43,337 nucleotides of DNA from Bacteroidota bacterium (lineage in GTDB: Bacteria; Bacteroidota; Bacteroidia; Bacteroidales; VadinHA17). The DNA lies in NCBI GenBank assembly GCA_029564935.1, contig JAKQPD010000222.1:1-43337 (forward strand). Direction: 5' to 3'. The stretch's first letter is position 1, and each line of letters starts with the position of its first letter. A program made the translations under genes and the position numbers. The notes beneath the pieces were generated by a model. That model had not been told where the DNA came from, searched no databases, and worked only from the letters and a program-made list of their open reading frames with translations. This document shows positions 15,920-23,860 of the stretch, in pieces.

Positions 15920-17140
15920 TTATTCAGTACGGTTTCCTGTTTTGGGCAGAAATGAGACTATCAGGGCACCGGTAAGAGCAACTCCTATGAGGATAATGAA
16001 AGCAGTGGAATAAGTATCCTGAGCGTCATGCATGGCTCCGAGGAACATCGGGAAAGTCGATTCGGCAACTCCGTCCGCCACAAGAATAATTCCCATTGTC
16101 CTTCCCAGAGCCCTTACCCCGAACAGGTCACCTGCCATCAGGGGTATTATCATATAATCACCGCCAAGCCCTATCCCGAAAACAACAGCAAAAATGTATA
16201 TCCTTCCCGGGAAATCAGGCACCAGCAACAACGGGATTGCAGAAGCTACTATAAGGTAGATAAGGATCATTACATATTTCCTCGGGAAGAGATCCGCAAG
16301 CCATCCCATAAGCACCCGTCCGATAAGGCTGCAGAGCAGAACCAGGGAGATTACATGCGCAGCCTGTGTTTGTGAAAATTCGATATCGCGCAGATATAGT
16401 TTCAGATGTTGATTCACCCCGCCAACCACACCTATAGCACACATACTTCCGATTGCCAGCAGGTAGAAGTTCGGATTTGTAAGTATATTTTTTATAGGTA
16501 CAGCCGGTTCCTTATCGGCATGACTTCCTTCAAGAGTTGATGCACCCTTAATAAAAAAGACCATGGGAAAGGCTATCAGGATAACCAGAACACCCAGTGC
16601 AGCCAGAGAATTATGCCACCCGTAACTCTTTTCCAGACCTGCAGCTAAGAGTGGTACGACTGCTCCTCCTGCACCTATCCCAAGATAAGCAATCCCCATG
16701 GCTTTTCCCCGGTTCCTGTCAAACCACCTGGATATAAGTACCTGACAAGGCAGGGGACCACCGCAGACATATCCAAGGGCATTAAAAATATAGAACAGGT
16801 AGAAAAGCGGTAAGGTGTCCGCAAAGCTTAATCCGATAAGGGCAGTTCCCATGAACAGTACACCGGCCAGCATCAACCTCCTCGGACCATATTTGTCTAT
16901 CAGCCATCCTGCAATGAACCCGAAAAGAGGACCAACAAGAAGCTTACCAAGCGCATTACCCGATGTGATTACTGTTCGCGACCATCCATACTCTTTGGCC
17001 ATAAAATCAAAGAAGAACGGCAACCCGTAAAAAGCAAATCCCACAAGGGCGAAAAGGGATAAAAAGGCAGTAATAACAATATAAGTCTGAGAACTTTTGG
17101 GAGCAAATCCCAAACCTGTTTGAGAATTCTTATCTGACAT
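15920..17140 (-). CDS. MFS transporter, oxalate/formate antiporter (OFA)-like
   Basis: Inner-membrane carrier of 406 residues with about 12 predicted transmembrane segments. Signatures include the N-terminal YGWSRTVITSGNALGK, the loop GWLIDKYGPRRLM (MFS A-motif between TM2 and TM3), SRWFDRNRGKAMGIAYLGIG and, in the second half, GWLADLFPRKYVM. These are typical of the OFA and monocarboxylate group of MFS proteins, which move organic acid anions. The ATG at 17140 was chosen over a TTG four codons upstream. It converges with the M20-SDR-DapA operon, so it may import the carboxylate that this operon uses; that is inference from position only. A possible promoter (TTTG-N22-TAACTTTA) lies upstream on the minus strand. 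Confidence 0.8.
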   Translation of the reverse strand: MSDKNSQTGLGFAPKSSQTYIVITAFLSLFALVGFAFYGLPFFFDFMAKEYGWSRTVITSGNALGKLLVGPLFGFIAGWLIDKYGPRRLMLAGVLFMGTALIGLSFADTLPLFYLFYIFNALGYVCGGPLPCQVLISRWFDRNRGKAMGIAYLGIGAGGAVVPLLAAGLEKSYGWHNSLAALGVLVILIAFPMVFFIKGASTLEGSHADKEPAVPIKNILTNPNFYLLAIGSMCAIGVVGGVNQHLKLYLRDIEFSQTQAAHVISLVLLCSLIGRVLMGWLADLFPRKYVMILIYLIVASAIPLLLVPDFPGRIYIFAVVFGIGLGGDYMIIPLMAGDLFGVRALGRTMGIILVADGVAESTFPMFLGAMHDAQDTYSTAFIILIGVALTGALIVSFLPKTGNRTE

Positions 17141-17154
17141 GTGAAAGACCAAAA

Positions 17155-17187
17155 TTTGTAACTTTTAAAGTTAAATATTTACCTTTA
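17155..17187 (+). promoter_or_regulatory. Promoter of the glycosyltransferase gene
   Basis: TTTG at 17155-17158, 21-bp spacer, TACCTTTA at 17180-17187 (seven of eight -7 positions). Transcription would begin near 17194, giving a leader of about 40 nt to the GTG at 17233. This limits how far upstream the coding region can start. Confidence 0.5.
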
Positions 17188-17232
17188 TGAACTTCCAAAT
17201 TTTTTCAATTTCTGGAAAAAAACCTTCATATC

Positions 17233-18333
17233 GTGACTCTGAATATACCATATCCCCCTGATTATGGTGGTATGATAGATTGTTTTCACAGGATCAGAAT
17301 GCTCAGCAAAAAAGGAGTAAATATCCATCTGCATGCATTTGAATACGGGCGTGAACACAGTAAGGAGCTGGAATCTATATGCAAGATTGTCAATTATTAC
17401 CGGAGGGATACTTCTTCAAAACGTCATTTTTCGCTCCTGCCCTACTCTGTTGTCTCAAGAAGTTCTGATGAGCTTCTCCGGAATCTTCTCAAAAATGATT
17501 ATCCTGTTCTTTTCGACGGGATACAGACAACCATCTTACTGAATAATCCGGCTCTGGCAGGCAGAACAAAGGTAGTCAGGATACACAATATTGAACCTGT
17601 CTATTACCGCTCACTTGCAAGATATGAAAGGAATTTTTTAAGAAAAATGTATTATCTGATCGAAGGGGCAAAGTTAAGCAGGTATGAAAGTATTTTATCC
17701 GGAGCGGATTACCTTGCAACATTGTCAATAACAGATCACGAATATTATAACAGAAAGTTTAAAAACTCAGTCCTCATTCCGACATCGCATCAGTTTGACA
17801 ATATTGTATGCAAACCGGGATCCGGGGATTTCATACTTTATCATGCCGACCTTTCGGTGAACGAAAATGAGGCTGTTGCCGGATTCCTTATTTCTAAAGT
17901 ATTTTCAAGGTTATCAGTTAATTGTATAATTGCCGGCAGGAAACCTTCTTTACGCATTTCGACTCAGATATCACACCACCCTAATATTAAGCTTATATCC
18001 GATCCTGCGAATGAAACCATGGAAGAGCTCATCATGAATGCACATATTAATGTGATACCCTCAATGGCTTCCAACGGATTTAAACTGAAACTGCTTCTTT
18101 CGCTTTACTGTGGCAGACACTGCATTGTGAACAACGCTACAGTAAATGGTTCAGGATTGTATTGTCTGTGTCATATTGCGGATTACGGGGAAAAAATGGT
18201 CAGTAAGATCAATCAACTGATGGGAAAACCCTTCACTGAAGAAATGATAGAGGAACGAAGGACAATCCTGAGTAAAAATTACAATAATTTACTCAATGCC
18301 AATAGGTTAATGAATCTGCTCTTCCCTGAATGA
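17233..18333 (+). CDS. Glycosyltransferase (GT1/GT4-like, GT-B fold), non-ATG start
   Basis: Protein of 366 residues. The N-terminus TLNIPYPPDYGGMIDCFHRI is the typical first strand and glycine loop of GT-B sugar transferases. RIHNIEPVYYRSLA in the middle and IPSMASNGFKLKLLLSLYCGRHCIV near the donor-binding site follow the pattern of GT4-like enzymes. Reading upstream in frame gives LHIV before this start with no ATG back to a stop at 17188, and the first strand normally begins earlier. The true start is therefore either this GTG or a rarer codon slightly upstream. The usual donor-site Glu motif (E-x7-E) is not clear. It may transfer a sugar to a cell-envelope glycan. It is a single gene, followed by a MITE. 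Confidence 0.7.
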   Translation: MTLNIPYPPDYGGMIDCFHRIRMLSKKGVNIHLHAFEYGREHSKELESICKIVNYYRRDTSSKRHFSLLPYSVVSRSSDELLRNLLKNDYPVLFDGIQTTILLNNPALAGRTKVVRIHNIEPVYYRSLARYERNFLRKMYYLIEGAKLSRYESILSGADYLATLSITDHEYYNRKFKNSVLIPTSHQFDNIVCKPGSGDFILYHADLSVNENEAVAGFLISKVFSRLSVNCIIAGRKPSLRISTQISHHPNIKLISDPANETMEELIMNAHINVIPSMASNGFKLKLLLSLYCGRHCIVNNATVNGSGLYCLCHIADYGEKMVSKINQLMGKPFTEEMIEERRTILSKNYNNLLNANRLMNLLFPE

Positions 18334-18378
18334 GTATTATGAACAAGTGGGCGCCCAGATTCAAAAGTCACCCTGGGG

Positions 18379-18533
18379 GATTTAGGGCATAGCCGTCAAC
18401 TTAAGAAATGTCTTAATAACGAAAATTACTGTAAATAGCAGAAATATAGCTAATAAAGTTTCCCCTCCTTAAAAAAAGGAGGGGAAACTTTTATACCCAA
18501 AACTTCTTAAGTTGACGGCTATGCGATTTAGGG
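18379..18533. mobile_element. MITE (137 bp, 18388-18524) with 9-bp target site duplication
   Basis: Terminal inverted repeats: the left end CATAGCCGTCAACTTAAGAA (18388-18407) is matched by its complement at 18504-18523. The element is flanked by the perfect direct repeat GATTTAGGG at 18379-18387 and 18525-18533, the mark of transposition with a 9-bp staggered cut. It has no coding capacity, so it must be moved by a transposase elsewhere. A second, more diverged copy is at 32977-33078. The internal 16-bp hairpin is shared by both. Removing the element restores an older G-rich repeat-like sequence (CCCTGGGGGATTTAGGGG), meaning it inserted into intergenic repeat DNA. Confidence 0.85.
18455..18495. 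terminator. Strong hairpin inside the MITE, able to act as terminator
   Basis: AAAGTTTCCCCTCCTT (18455-18470) pairs perfectly with its complement at 18476-18491 across an A5 loop. T residues follow on the plus strand and A residues precede, so both strands could terminate. It lies about 120 bp after the glycosyltransferase stop and could insulate the sugar transporter gene from read-through. Confidence 0.5.
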
Positions 18534-18684
18534 GTGAGTTATATAGTAGTAACACAAAGGATTTCAGCAAATTAAGAACATTTATGAATTAAACAGATAA
18601 AGAAAAATAAGAAAGATTTAGGAAAGGATATTTTCAAATCTGTAATATTCTTAAAAATCTGAACTTAAAAATTAAACTCTAAAC
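18534..18684. other. AT-rich spacer without genes
   Basis: Together with the MITE this makes a gap of 420 bp between genes. The part after the MITE is AT-rich with no open frame or repeat that could be supported. Confidence 0.4.
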
Positions 18685-18716
18685 ATTGTTGGGATCAATA
18701 AAAAAAATTAGCTTTG
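18685..18716 (+). promoter_or_regulatory. Promoter of the sugar transporter-kinase operon
   Basis: ATTG (18685-18688), 20-bp spacer, TAGCTTTG (18709-18716), the last a perfect TAnnTTTG box. Transcription would start around 18723, about 30 nt before the ATG at 18754. Confidence 0.6.
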
Positions 18717-18753
18717 AAGACTTCAAAAATTACAAATTCACCATTTAAAACCT

Positions 18754-20106
18754 ATGGCAAACAACACTTCTACAAATGTTATCAGCAAGAAAGACTACAT
18801 CTTTTCGATAACAATAATCGGACTTTTTTTCTTTATTTTCGGATTCGTAACGTGGCTTAACGGAATTCTTATTCCTTTTCTCCGGACAGCCTGTGAGCTA
18901 AGTGATTTTGAAGCATATTTCATCACATTTGCTTTCTACATCTCATATCTTATAATGGCACTCCCCTCATCAGCAGTCCTTAAGAAAACAGGTTTCAAAT
19001 TCGGTATTTCGATCGGCTGCTGGGTGATGGCCATCGGGGCTCTTATCTTTATACCTGCAGCTTTGGCCAGGTCTTATGCCCTCTTCCTTACGGGCCTCTT
19101 CGTCGAAGGTGCAGGTCTTGCACTTTTGCAGACAGCTGTAAATCCTTACATTACTATTCTGGGTCCCCGGGAAAGTGCTGCAAAAAGGATAAGCATAATG
19201 GGAATATGCAATAAGTTTGCAGGAGCAATAGCCCCGATAATCCTTGCAGGCATCATCCTTAAAGATTCCCATATACTTGAAGAGAAACTGGCACAGGCTG
19301 CAGATGCAGCTGCACGTGCTGTTCTTCTGGATAAAATGGCTGAAAGAGTAATTGTTCCCTATATTGTAATGGCTGTAATACTGGTCTTACTGGGTTTGTT
19401 CATGAAATTTGTTCACCTGCCCGAGGTTGAAGCCGAAGAAATTGATGAAACGACCAGCGCTGAATTAAGCAAAAGAACAAGTATCTGGCAGTTCCCGCAT
19501 CTTGTACTTGGCGTGATTGCCCTTTTCTTTTATGTAGGTGTGGAAGTAATTGCAGGAGATACTATTATCAGATACGGACAGTCCATTAACATACCGATGG
19601 AATCTTCAAAGTACTATACCTCACTCACGATGCTTGCCATGGTTGTGGGTTATATCCTTGGGATCATTCTTATACCAAAATACCTGAAGCAGGGTAATGC
19701 ATTAAAGATATGTACAGTTCTGGGACTGATCTTCTCTCTGGGTGCGATCCTTACCCCGGCAAATATAGCCTTTACGATGCCTTTCATTGATCTTACGACC
19801 CTGAAACCCATTCAGCTGGTTCTGCCTGTTACAGTGCTTTTTGTAGCGCTTATGGGACTGGCTAATTCACTTGTCTGGCCTGCAATGTGGCCTCTGGCTC
19901 TGTATGGTCTGGGCAGATTCACCAAAACAGCATCAGCATTGCTTATAATGGCAATTGCCGGAGGTGCTCTGCTTCCACTGTTATATGGCAAACTTGCCGT
20001 TGCTTTTTCAACACAACAGGCATACTGGCTCTGTGTACCGTGTTACCTTATAATAATGTATTACGCCTTTATCGGATATAAAGCAGGATTGAAAAATGTC
20101 GCCTGA
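18754..20106 (+). CDS. Sugar MFS transporter, FucP/GluP/NagP type
   Basis: Inner-membrane sugar:proton symporter of 450 residues with 12 predicted transmembrane segments. FFFIFGFVTWLNGILIPFLR in TM1 is the signature of the L-fucose permease group, which in Bacteroidota also covers glucose/galactose and N-acetylglucosamine (NagP) carriers. LPSSAVLKKTGFKFGISIGC, AGLALLQTAVNPYITILGP and RISIMGICNKFAGAIAPIIL match the conserved order of the family. The 3' end overlaps the kinase gene by 11 bp, so transport and phosphorylation are coupled. Because the partner is an N-acetylhexosamine 1-kinase homologue, an N-acetylated hexosamine is the most likely substrate (inference). Confidence 0.85.
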   Translation: MANNTSTNVISKKDYIFSITIIGLFFFIFGFVTWLNGILIPFLRTACELSDFEAYFITFAFYISYLIMALPSSAVLKKTGFKFGISIGCWVMAIGALIFIPAALARSYALFLTGLFVEGAGLALLQTAVNPYITILGPRESAAKRISIMGICNKFAGAIAPIILAGIILKDSHILEEKLAQAADAAARAVLLDKMAERVIVPYIVMAVILVLLGLFMKFVHLPEVEAEEIDETTSAELSKRTSIWQFPHLVLGVIALFFYVGVEVIAGDTIIRYGQSINIPMESSKYYTSLTMLAMVVGYILGIILIPKYLKQGNALKICTVLGLIFSLGAILTPANIAFTMPFIDLTTLKPIQLVLPVTVLFVALMGLANSLVWPAMWPLALYGLGRFTKTASALLIMAIAGGALLPLLYGKLAVAFSTQQAYWLCVPCYLIIMYYAFIGYKAGLKNVA

Positions 20107-21190
20107 CCTCAGAGAAATATTTGACCTTTTTACTGCAGACGGGACCTTCCTGAAAGGCGAACCATACGGCAGCGGTCATATCCATGATACTTTCCGGGTT
20201 GAAACAAAAGAAAGTGAAAAGGATAATTATATTCTGCAGAGGCTGAATGATAAAATATTCAAAAATATCCCCGAGCTTCAGCATAACATCGAAAGGGTCA
20301 CCATACATCTCAGAGAAAAGCTGAGCGCCATACCGGGTTCTGATATCAAAAGGGAGTGTCTGAGACTTATCCCGGCTAAAAACGGGAACAGTTGGATCAC
20401 AGACAAAGAAGGGAAATTCTGGAGGATGTATATCTTCATATCGAATCACCGTTCATACAATATTGTCGACACTCCGGTTAAAGCGTTTGAAGGCGGAAAG
20501 GCTATCGGACGGTTTCAGGCGATGCTGGCAGACCTGCCGGGAGAACCCCTCTTTGAGACAATCCCGTTTTTTCATGACATAGAAAAACGGCTGGAAACAT
20601 TCAACAGATTGCTTGAAAAAGATCCTGCCGGAAGAGCAGAGAAAATCGTTTCAGAAGCTGAATTCGTCCATAAAAGAGCTGAAGAGATGAAGATTATCCT
20701 GAAACTCGGAAGGGAAGGTAAAATTCCTGTCCGTATTACTCATAACGATACAAAATTCAATAACATTCTGCTCGACGAGAACGACAAGGCATTATGTGTG
20801 ATCGACCTGGATACAGTAATGCCCGGATATGTGCATTACGACTTTGGAGATGCTATCAGGACTGCTGCAAATATCGCGGCCGAGGATGAGAAAGAACTCT
20901 CGAAGGTCAGGATGGATATAAAACTTTTTGAAGCTTATGCTTCAGGATATCTTTCGGAGACCAGGGATACTCTCAATCCGGTTGAGATTGATTATCTCGC
21001 TTTCGCACCCCGGCTTATAACCTTCACAATTGCACTGAGGTTCCTTACAGACTATATAGACGGTGATAATTATTTCAAGATCCATCACGTGCACCATAAC
21101 CTCCAGCGTGCACGGGCTCAGTTCAGGCTCGTAGAGAGTATGGAAGAACAGTATGGTGAGATGAACGAGATAATCGCAGGTCTGATTTAG
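20096..21190 (+). CDS. nahK: N-acetylhexosamine 1-kinase-like sugar kinase
   Basis: Protein of 364 residues with the aminoglycoside/choline phosphotransferase fold. The catalytic loop is RITHNDTKFNNILLD (Asp218), and the metal-binding stretch is VIDLDTVMPGYVHYDFGDAI (Asp237 and Asp239). This last phrase, with the N-terminal YGSGHIHDTF, is characteristic of NahK, which phosphorylates GlcNAc or GalNAc at C1 in the lacto-N-biose/galacto-N-biose salvage pathway, rather than of antibiotic kinases. The length fits (about 360). The start overlaps the transporter by 11 bp. No GNB/LNB phosphorylase or uridylyltransferase is nearby, so the next pathway steps must lie elsewhere. The GH109-like gene 5 kb upstream could relate to the same sugars. 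Confidence 0.8.
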   Translation: MSPDLREIFDLFTADGTFLKGEPYGSGHIHDTFRVETKESEKDNYILQRLNDKIFKNIPELQHNIERVTIHLREKLSAIPGSDIKRECLRLIPAKNGNSWITDKEGKFWRMYIFISNHRSYNIVDTPVKAFEGGKAIGRFQAMLADLPGEPLFETIPFFHDIEKRLETFNRLLEKDPAGRAEKIVSEAEFVHKRAEEMKIILKLGREGKIPVRITHNDTKFNNILLDENDKALCVIDLDTVMPGYVHYDFGDAIRTAANIAAEDEKELSKVRMDIKLFEAYASGYLSETRDTLNPVEIDYLAFAPRLITFTIALRFLTDYIDGDNYFKIHHVHHNLQRARAQFRLVESMEEQYGEMNEIIAGLI

Positions 21191-21199
21191 TTAGATGAT

Positions 21200-21248
21200 A
21201 GTTGGCAGTTGGCAATTGGCAGTTGGCAAGAGGCAGCTGGCAGAAGGA
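21200..21248 (+). repeat. 7-bp tandem array, unit AGTTGGC
   Basis: Seven consecutive heptamers begin 10 bp after the kinase stop codon: AGTTGGC, AGTTGGC, AATTGGC, AGTTGGC, AAGAGGC, AGCTGGC, AGAAGGA. The same words occur in reverse orientation at 40561-40585. They are degenerate in sequence but strict in period. Confidence 0.8.
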
Positions 21249-21293
21249 TATGAAGTATAAATAAGAAGAAGGAGAAATTGCAAAAAGGCTATC

Positions 21294-21929
21294 ATGGGAT
21301 GGACAAGTGAAGAGATCAGGTTCCTTAAGAAACTAAATAATCCTGATAAGATCCAGTCATTTCTCGATTCAATCGAATATAATCCCGAATACACATCCCG
21401 GTCACCCAGATGGGTAATAAAGACCGGAACAGCACATTGTTTTGAAGGTGCTCTTTTTGCGGCTGCAGCACTTCAGTTCAATGGCAACAAACCTATGATT
21501 GTAGATATGCTGGCAGAGGATGACGATGATCATGTTATAGCTGTATATAAGGTTGACGGATTCTGGGGAGCGATAGCTAAATCAAATTTCACAAGTCTCA
21601 GGTTCAGGGAACCGGTTTATCGTTCTGTAAGAGAGCTTATTATGTCATATTTCGACTTCTTTTTCAATACTAATGGGTTTAAATCACTCAGATCATATTC
21701 CCTGCCCTTCGATCTGACATATTATGAATCGAGGAACTGGACAACCACCGACGAAGATCTTGAATATATCGGTGATAAGATTGAATCTCTGCATCATTTC
21801 CCTGTGGTAACACAAAAGATGATCAGGAACCTTAGTCCGGCGAGCGAATCGATGCTTAAAGCCGGAATGCTTGGATCCAGACCAGAGGGACTGTTCAAAC
21901 CGGGAACGAAAAGAAGGAGTGAGTTGTGA
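21294..21929 (+). CDS. Transglutaminase-like cysteine-protease-fold protein
   Basis: Cytoplasmic protein of 211 residues. TGTAHCFEGALFAAAAL places a Cys (residue 49) at the start of a helix. About 30 residues later comes DDDDHVIAVYKVDGFWGAIAKSN, with His80 and a following Asp/Asn as possible third member. This Cys-His-Asp layout is that of transglutaminase-like proteins; a hydrolase of peptides or amides is possible, but no activity is known to me. It stands alone between two heptamer arrays. The last codons (RRSEL) are already inside the downstream GAGTGAG array, so the present C-terminus and stop codon derive from repeat sequence. Confidence 0.65.
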   Translation: MGWTSEEIRFLKKLNNPDKIQSFLDSIEYNPEYTSRSPRWVIKTGTAHCFEGALFAAAALQFNGNKPMIVDMLAEDDDDHVIAVYKVDGFWGAIAKSNFTSLRFREPVYRSVRELIMSYFDFFFNTNGFKSLRSYSLPFDLTYYESRNWTTTDEDLEYIGDKIESLHHFPVVTQKMIRNLSPASESMLKAGMLGSRPEGLFKPGTKRRSEL

Positions 21930-22098
21930 GGAGTGAGGGGTGAGGGGTGAGGGGTGAGGAGTGAGGGATGAGGGATGAGGGATGAGGGATGAGGAGTGAG
22001 GAGTGAGGAGTGAGGGGTGAGGAGTGAGGGGTGAGGAGTGAGGGGTGAGGAGTGAGGGGTGAGGAGTGAGGAGTGAGGAGTGAGTGGTGATTTGTGAG
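21917..22098 (+). repeat. 26-unit heptamer array, units GAGTGAG / GGGTGAG / GGATGAG
   Basis: 182 bp made of exactly 26 units of 7 bp. The order is GAGTGAG, TTGTGAG, then mixed GAGTGAG, GGGTGAG and a block of four GGATGAG, alternating GAGTGAG/GGGTGAG, and TGGTGAT, TTGTGAG at the end. The array starts inside the final codons of the preceding gene. It carries no spacers, so it is not a CRISPR. The minus strand is open across it but only because TCACCCC-type repeats lack stops. Confidence 0.9.
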
Positions 22099-22196
22099 AT
22101 TGACGGCTGTAGTGTGATTGGTCGAATATTTCTATTTCATATATCATTAATAACCTTACACTTAGAAAGGGCGAAGATATTCCGGTCGAAGATTTG

Positions 22197-22227
22197 TTTG
22201 GAATTAAACCGGGATTGACTATTTTTG
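22197..22227 (+). promoter_or_regulatory. Promoter of the acyl-CoA carboxylase operon
   Basis: TTTG (22197-22200), 19-bp spacer and TATTTTTG (22220-22227) match the Bacteroidota consensus at every fixed position. Predicted start near 22234, leaving a leader of about 70 nt. Between the heptamer array and this promoter (22099-22196) no other feature was recognised. Confidence 0.7.
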
Positions 22228-22302
22228 CACCCGAAAAACCGGATTTTATTTTCAGTGAAGGGTAATAATTTCATCTGACAGCGGTTAAAAAAAAATTACG
22301 GA

Positions 22303-23859
22303 ATGGATCTTTCGGGTAAGAGTTATAAAGCCTTCCTCGAACGCCGGGAGGCGTTGAAAAAACAGTACAGTCCCAAACAGGCAGAAAAGCAGCACAAAAA
22401 AGGTAAGCTGACGGCAAACGAACGTATCAACCTGCTTTTCGATCCGGGGACCTTTGAAGAAGTCTACACATTTGTCACACCTGCCGATCAGCCGGTCGAA
22501 TTCGGTAAAGTTGAAAGAACATTCGGTGACGGAGTCATTGTGGGACATGGGAGAGTAAATGGCCGTCTGGTTTTTGCATATGCCCAGGACTTTACAATTA
22601 TGGGAGGTTCTCTTGGTGTTGTTCATGCAAAAAAAATTGCCAAGATCCAGGAGATGGCCCTCAAAATGGGATCACCGATAATAGGTATGATGGATTCAGG
22701 GGGTGCACGAATACAGGAAGGTGTTGCAAGCCTCAGCAGTTACGCTTCAATATTCCATAATATTATCCAGTCATCAGGAATTATTCCTCAGATTTCAGTC
22801 ATCATGGGCCCCACAGCTGGTGGAGCAGTCTACTCCCCTGCCCTGACTGATTTCGTTTTTATGGTGAATAACACAAGCTATATGTTCGTTACCGGTCCGA
22901 ATGTTGTCAGGGAGGTGCTGAATGAAGAGGTGTCACTTGAAGGGCTCGGAGGGGCAGATGTACATGCCGTTAAAAGCGGCGTTGCCCATATGATATATAA
23001 TGATGAGGAGAACACCATCCTGGCACTGAAAAAATTCCTTTCATATCTGCCCTCAAATAATATCGAAAATCCACCTGTAGTGGCTGACAACGGAGTAACT
23101 CCGGATATTTGTGACAAGCTCAGGGACATTGTGCCTGATGATCCTAACAAGCCATATGACGTAAAGGATGTAATAAATCTGGTTGTCGACAGAAACAGTT
23201 TCTTTGAAACAGCTGAAATGTATGCCCAGAATCTTGTTACTGGTTTCGCCCGGCTTACAGGAAAGACTGTAGGTATTGTTGCAAACCAGCCAAAGGTACT
23301 TGCCGGCGTTCTGGATATTGATTCTTCAACGAAAGGTGCCAGGTTTATCAGGTTTTGTGATGCATTCAACATACCAATAATCACCTTTGAGGATGTTCCC
23401 GGCTTTCTTCCGGGTATTGACCAGGAACACAGGGGAATTATCCGTCACGGAGCAAAGTTGCTTTTTGCATACAGCGAAGCTACGGTACCCAAAATAACTG
23501 TGATCCTCAGGAAAGCTTACGGAGGAGCCTTCATTGTTATGAACAGTAAAAATCTCGGAGGCGATTTCAGCTTTGCATGGCCAACAGCGGAAATAGCCGT
23601 CATGGGACCTGACGGAGCAGTGGCTATCCTTTACCGCAGAGAACTGGCCGAATCAAAGAATCCTGCTGAACTTAAGAAAGAACTTGTTAAGAAATACAGG
23701 GATAAGATCGCAAATCCCTTTATCGCTGACGAATCAGGTTATATAGACGAAGTGATTGATCCGGCCATGACCAGAAAGAAAATATTATCAGCACTGAATG
23801 CCCTGAGCAACAAATGGGTAAAGGTACCGGACAGGAAGCATGGCAATATGCCGTTATAG
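22303..23859 (+). CDS. Acyl-CoA carboxylase, carboxyltransferase (beta) subunit
   Basis: Protein of 518 residues, the usual length of propionyl-CoA carboxylase beta subunits and methylmalonyl-CoA decarboxylase alpha subunits. It has both crotonase-like halves: KLTANERINLLFDPGTFEE at the start, DSGGARIQEGVASLSSYASI at about residues 130-149, GPTAGGAVYSPALTD at about 169-183, and in the second half PGFLPGIDQEHRGIIRHGAK and RKAYGGAFIVM, which form the oxyanion holes and CoA/biotin pockets. It transfers a carboxyl group between biotin and an acyl-CoA, most likely propionyl-CoA. The operon continues with biotin carboxylase (83 bp downstream) and a biotin carrier, so carboxylation rather than sodium-pumping decarboxylation is favoured; no membrane subunit is present. 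Confidence 0.9.
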   Translation: MDLSGKSYKAFLERREALKKQYSPKQAEKQHKKGKLTANERINLLFDPGTFEEVYTFVTPADQPVEFGKVERTFGDGVIVGHGRVNGRLVFAYAQDFTIMGGSLGVVHAKKIAKIQEMALKMGSPIIGMMDSGGARIQEGVASLSSYASIFHNIIQSSGIIPQISVIMGPTAGGAVYSPALTDFVFMVNNTSYMFVTGPNVVREVLNEEVSLEGLGGADVHAVKSGVAHMIYNDEENTILALKKFLSYLPSNNIENPPVVADNGVTPDICDKLRDIVPDDPNKPYDVKDVINLVVDRNSFFETAEMYAQNLVTGFARLTGKTVGIVANQPKVLAGVLDIDSSTKGARFIRFCDAFNIPIITFEDVPGFLPGIDQEHRGIIRHGAKLLFAYSEATVPKITVILRKAYGGAFIVMNSKNLGGDFSFAWPTAEIAVMGPDGAVAILYRRELAESKNPAELKKELVKKYRDKIANPFIADESGYIDEVIDPAMTRKKILSALNALSNKWVKVPDRKHGNMPL

Positions 23860-23860
23860 T

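Noticed and set aside
21917-22098. Possible CRISPR array
   Set aside because: Units are 7 bp in direct tandem with no spacers and no cas genes nearby.
21794-22147. 117-codon minus-strand frame rich in LTPHSS repeats
   Set aside because: It is simply the translation of the heptamer array in a frame without stops.
22143-22265. Short plus-strand frame with coding-like codon use (LRKGEDIPVEDLFGIKPGL)
   Set aside because: No start codon, no family recognised, and a perfect promoter lies inside it. It could be the tail of a decayed gene, but this cannot be supported.
23385-23465. Carboxyltransferase considered as part of a sodium-pumping decarboxylase
   Set aside because: No membrane beta subunit or small gamma subunit is nearby and a biotin carboxylase is cotranscribed, which favours an ATP-dependent carboxylase.
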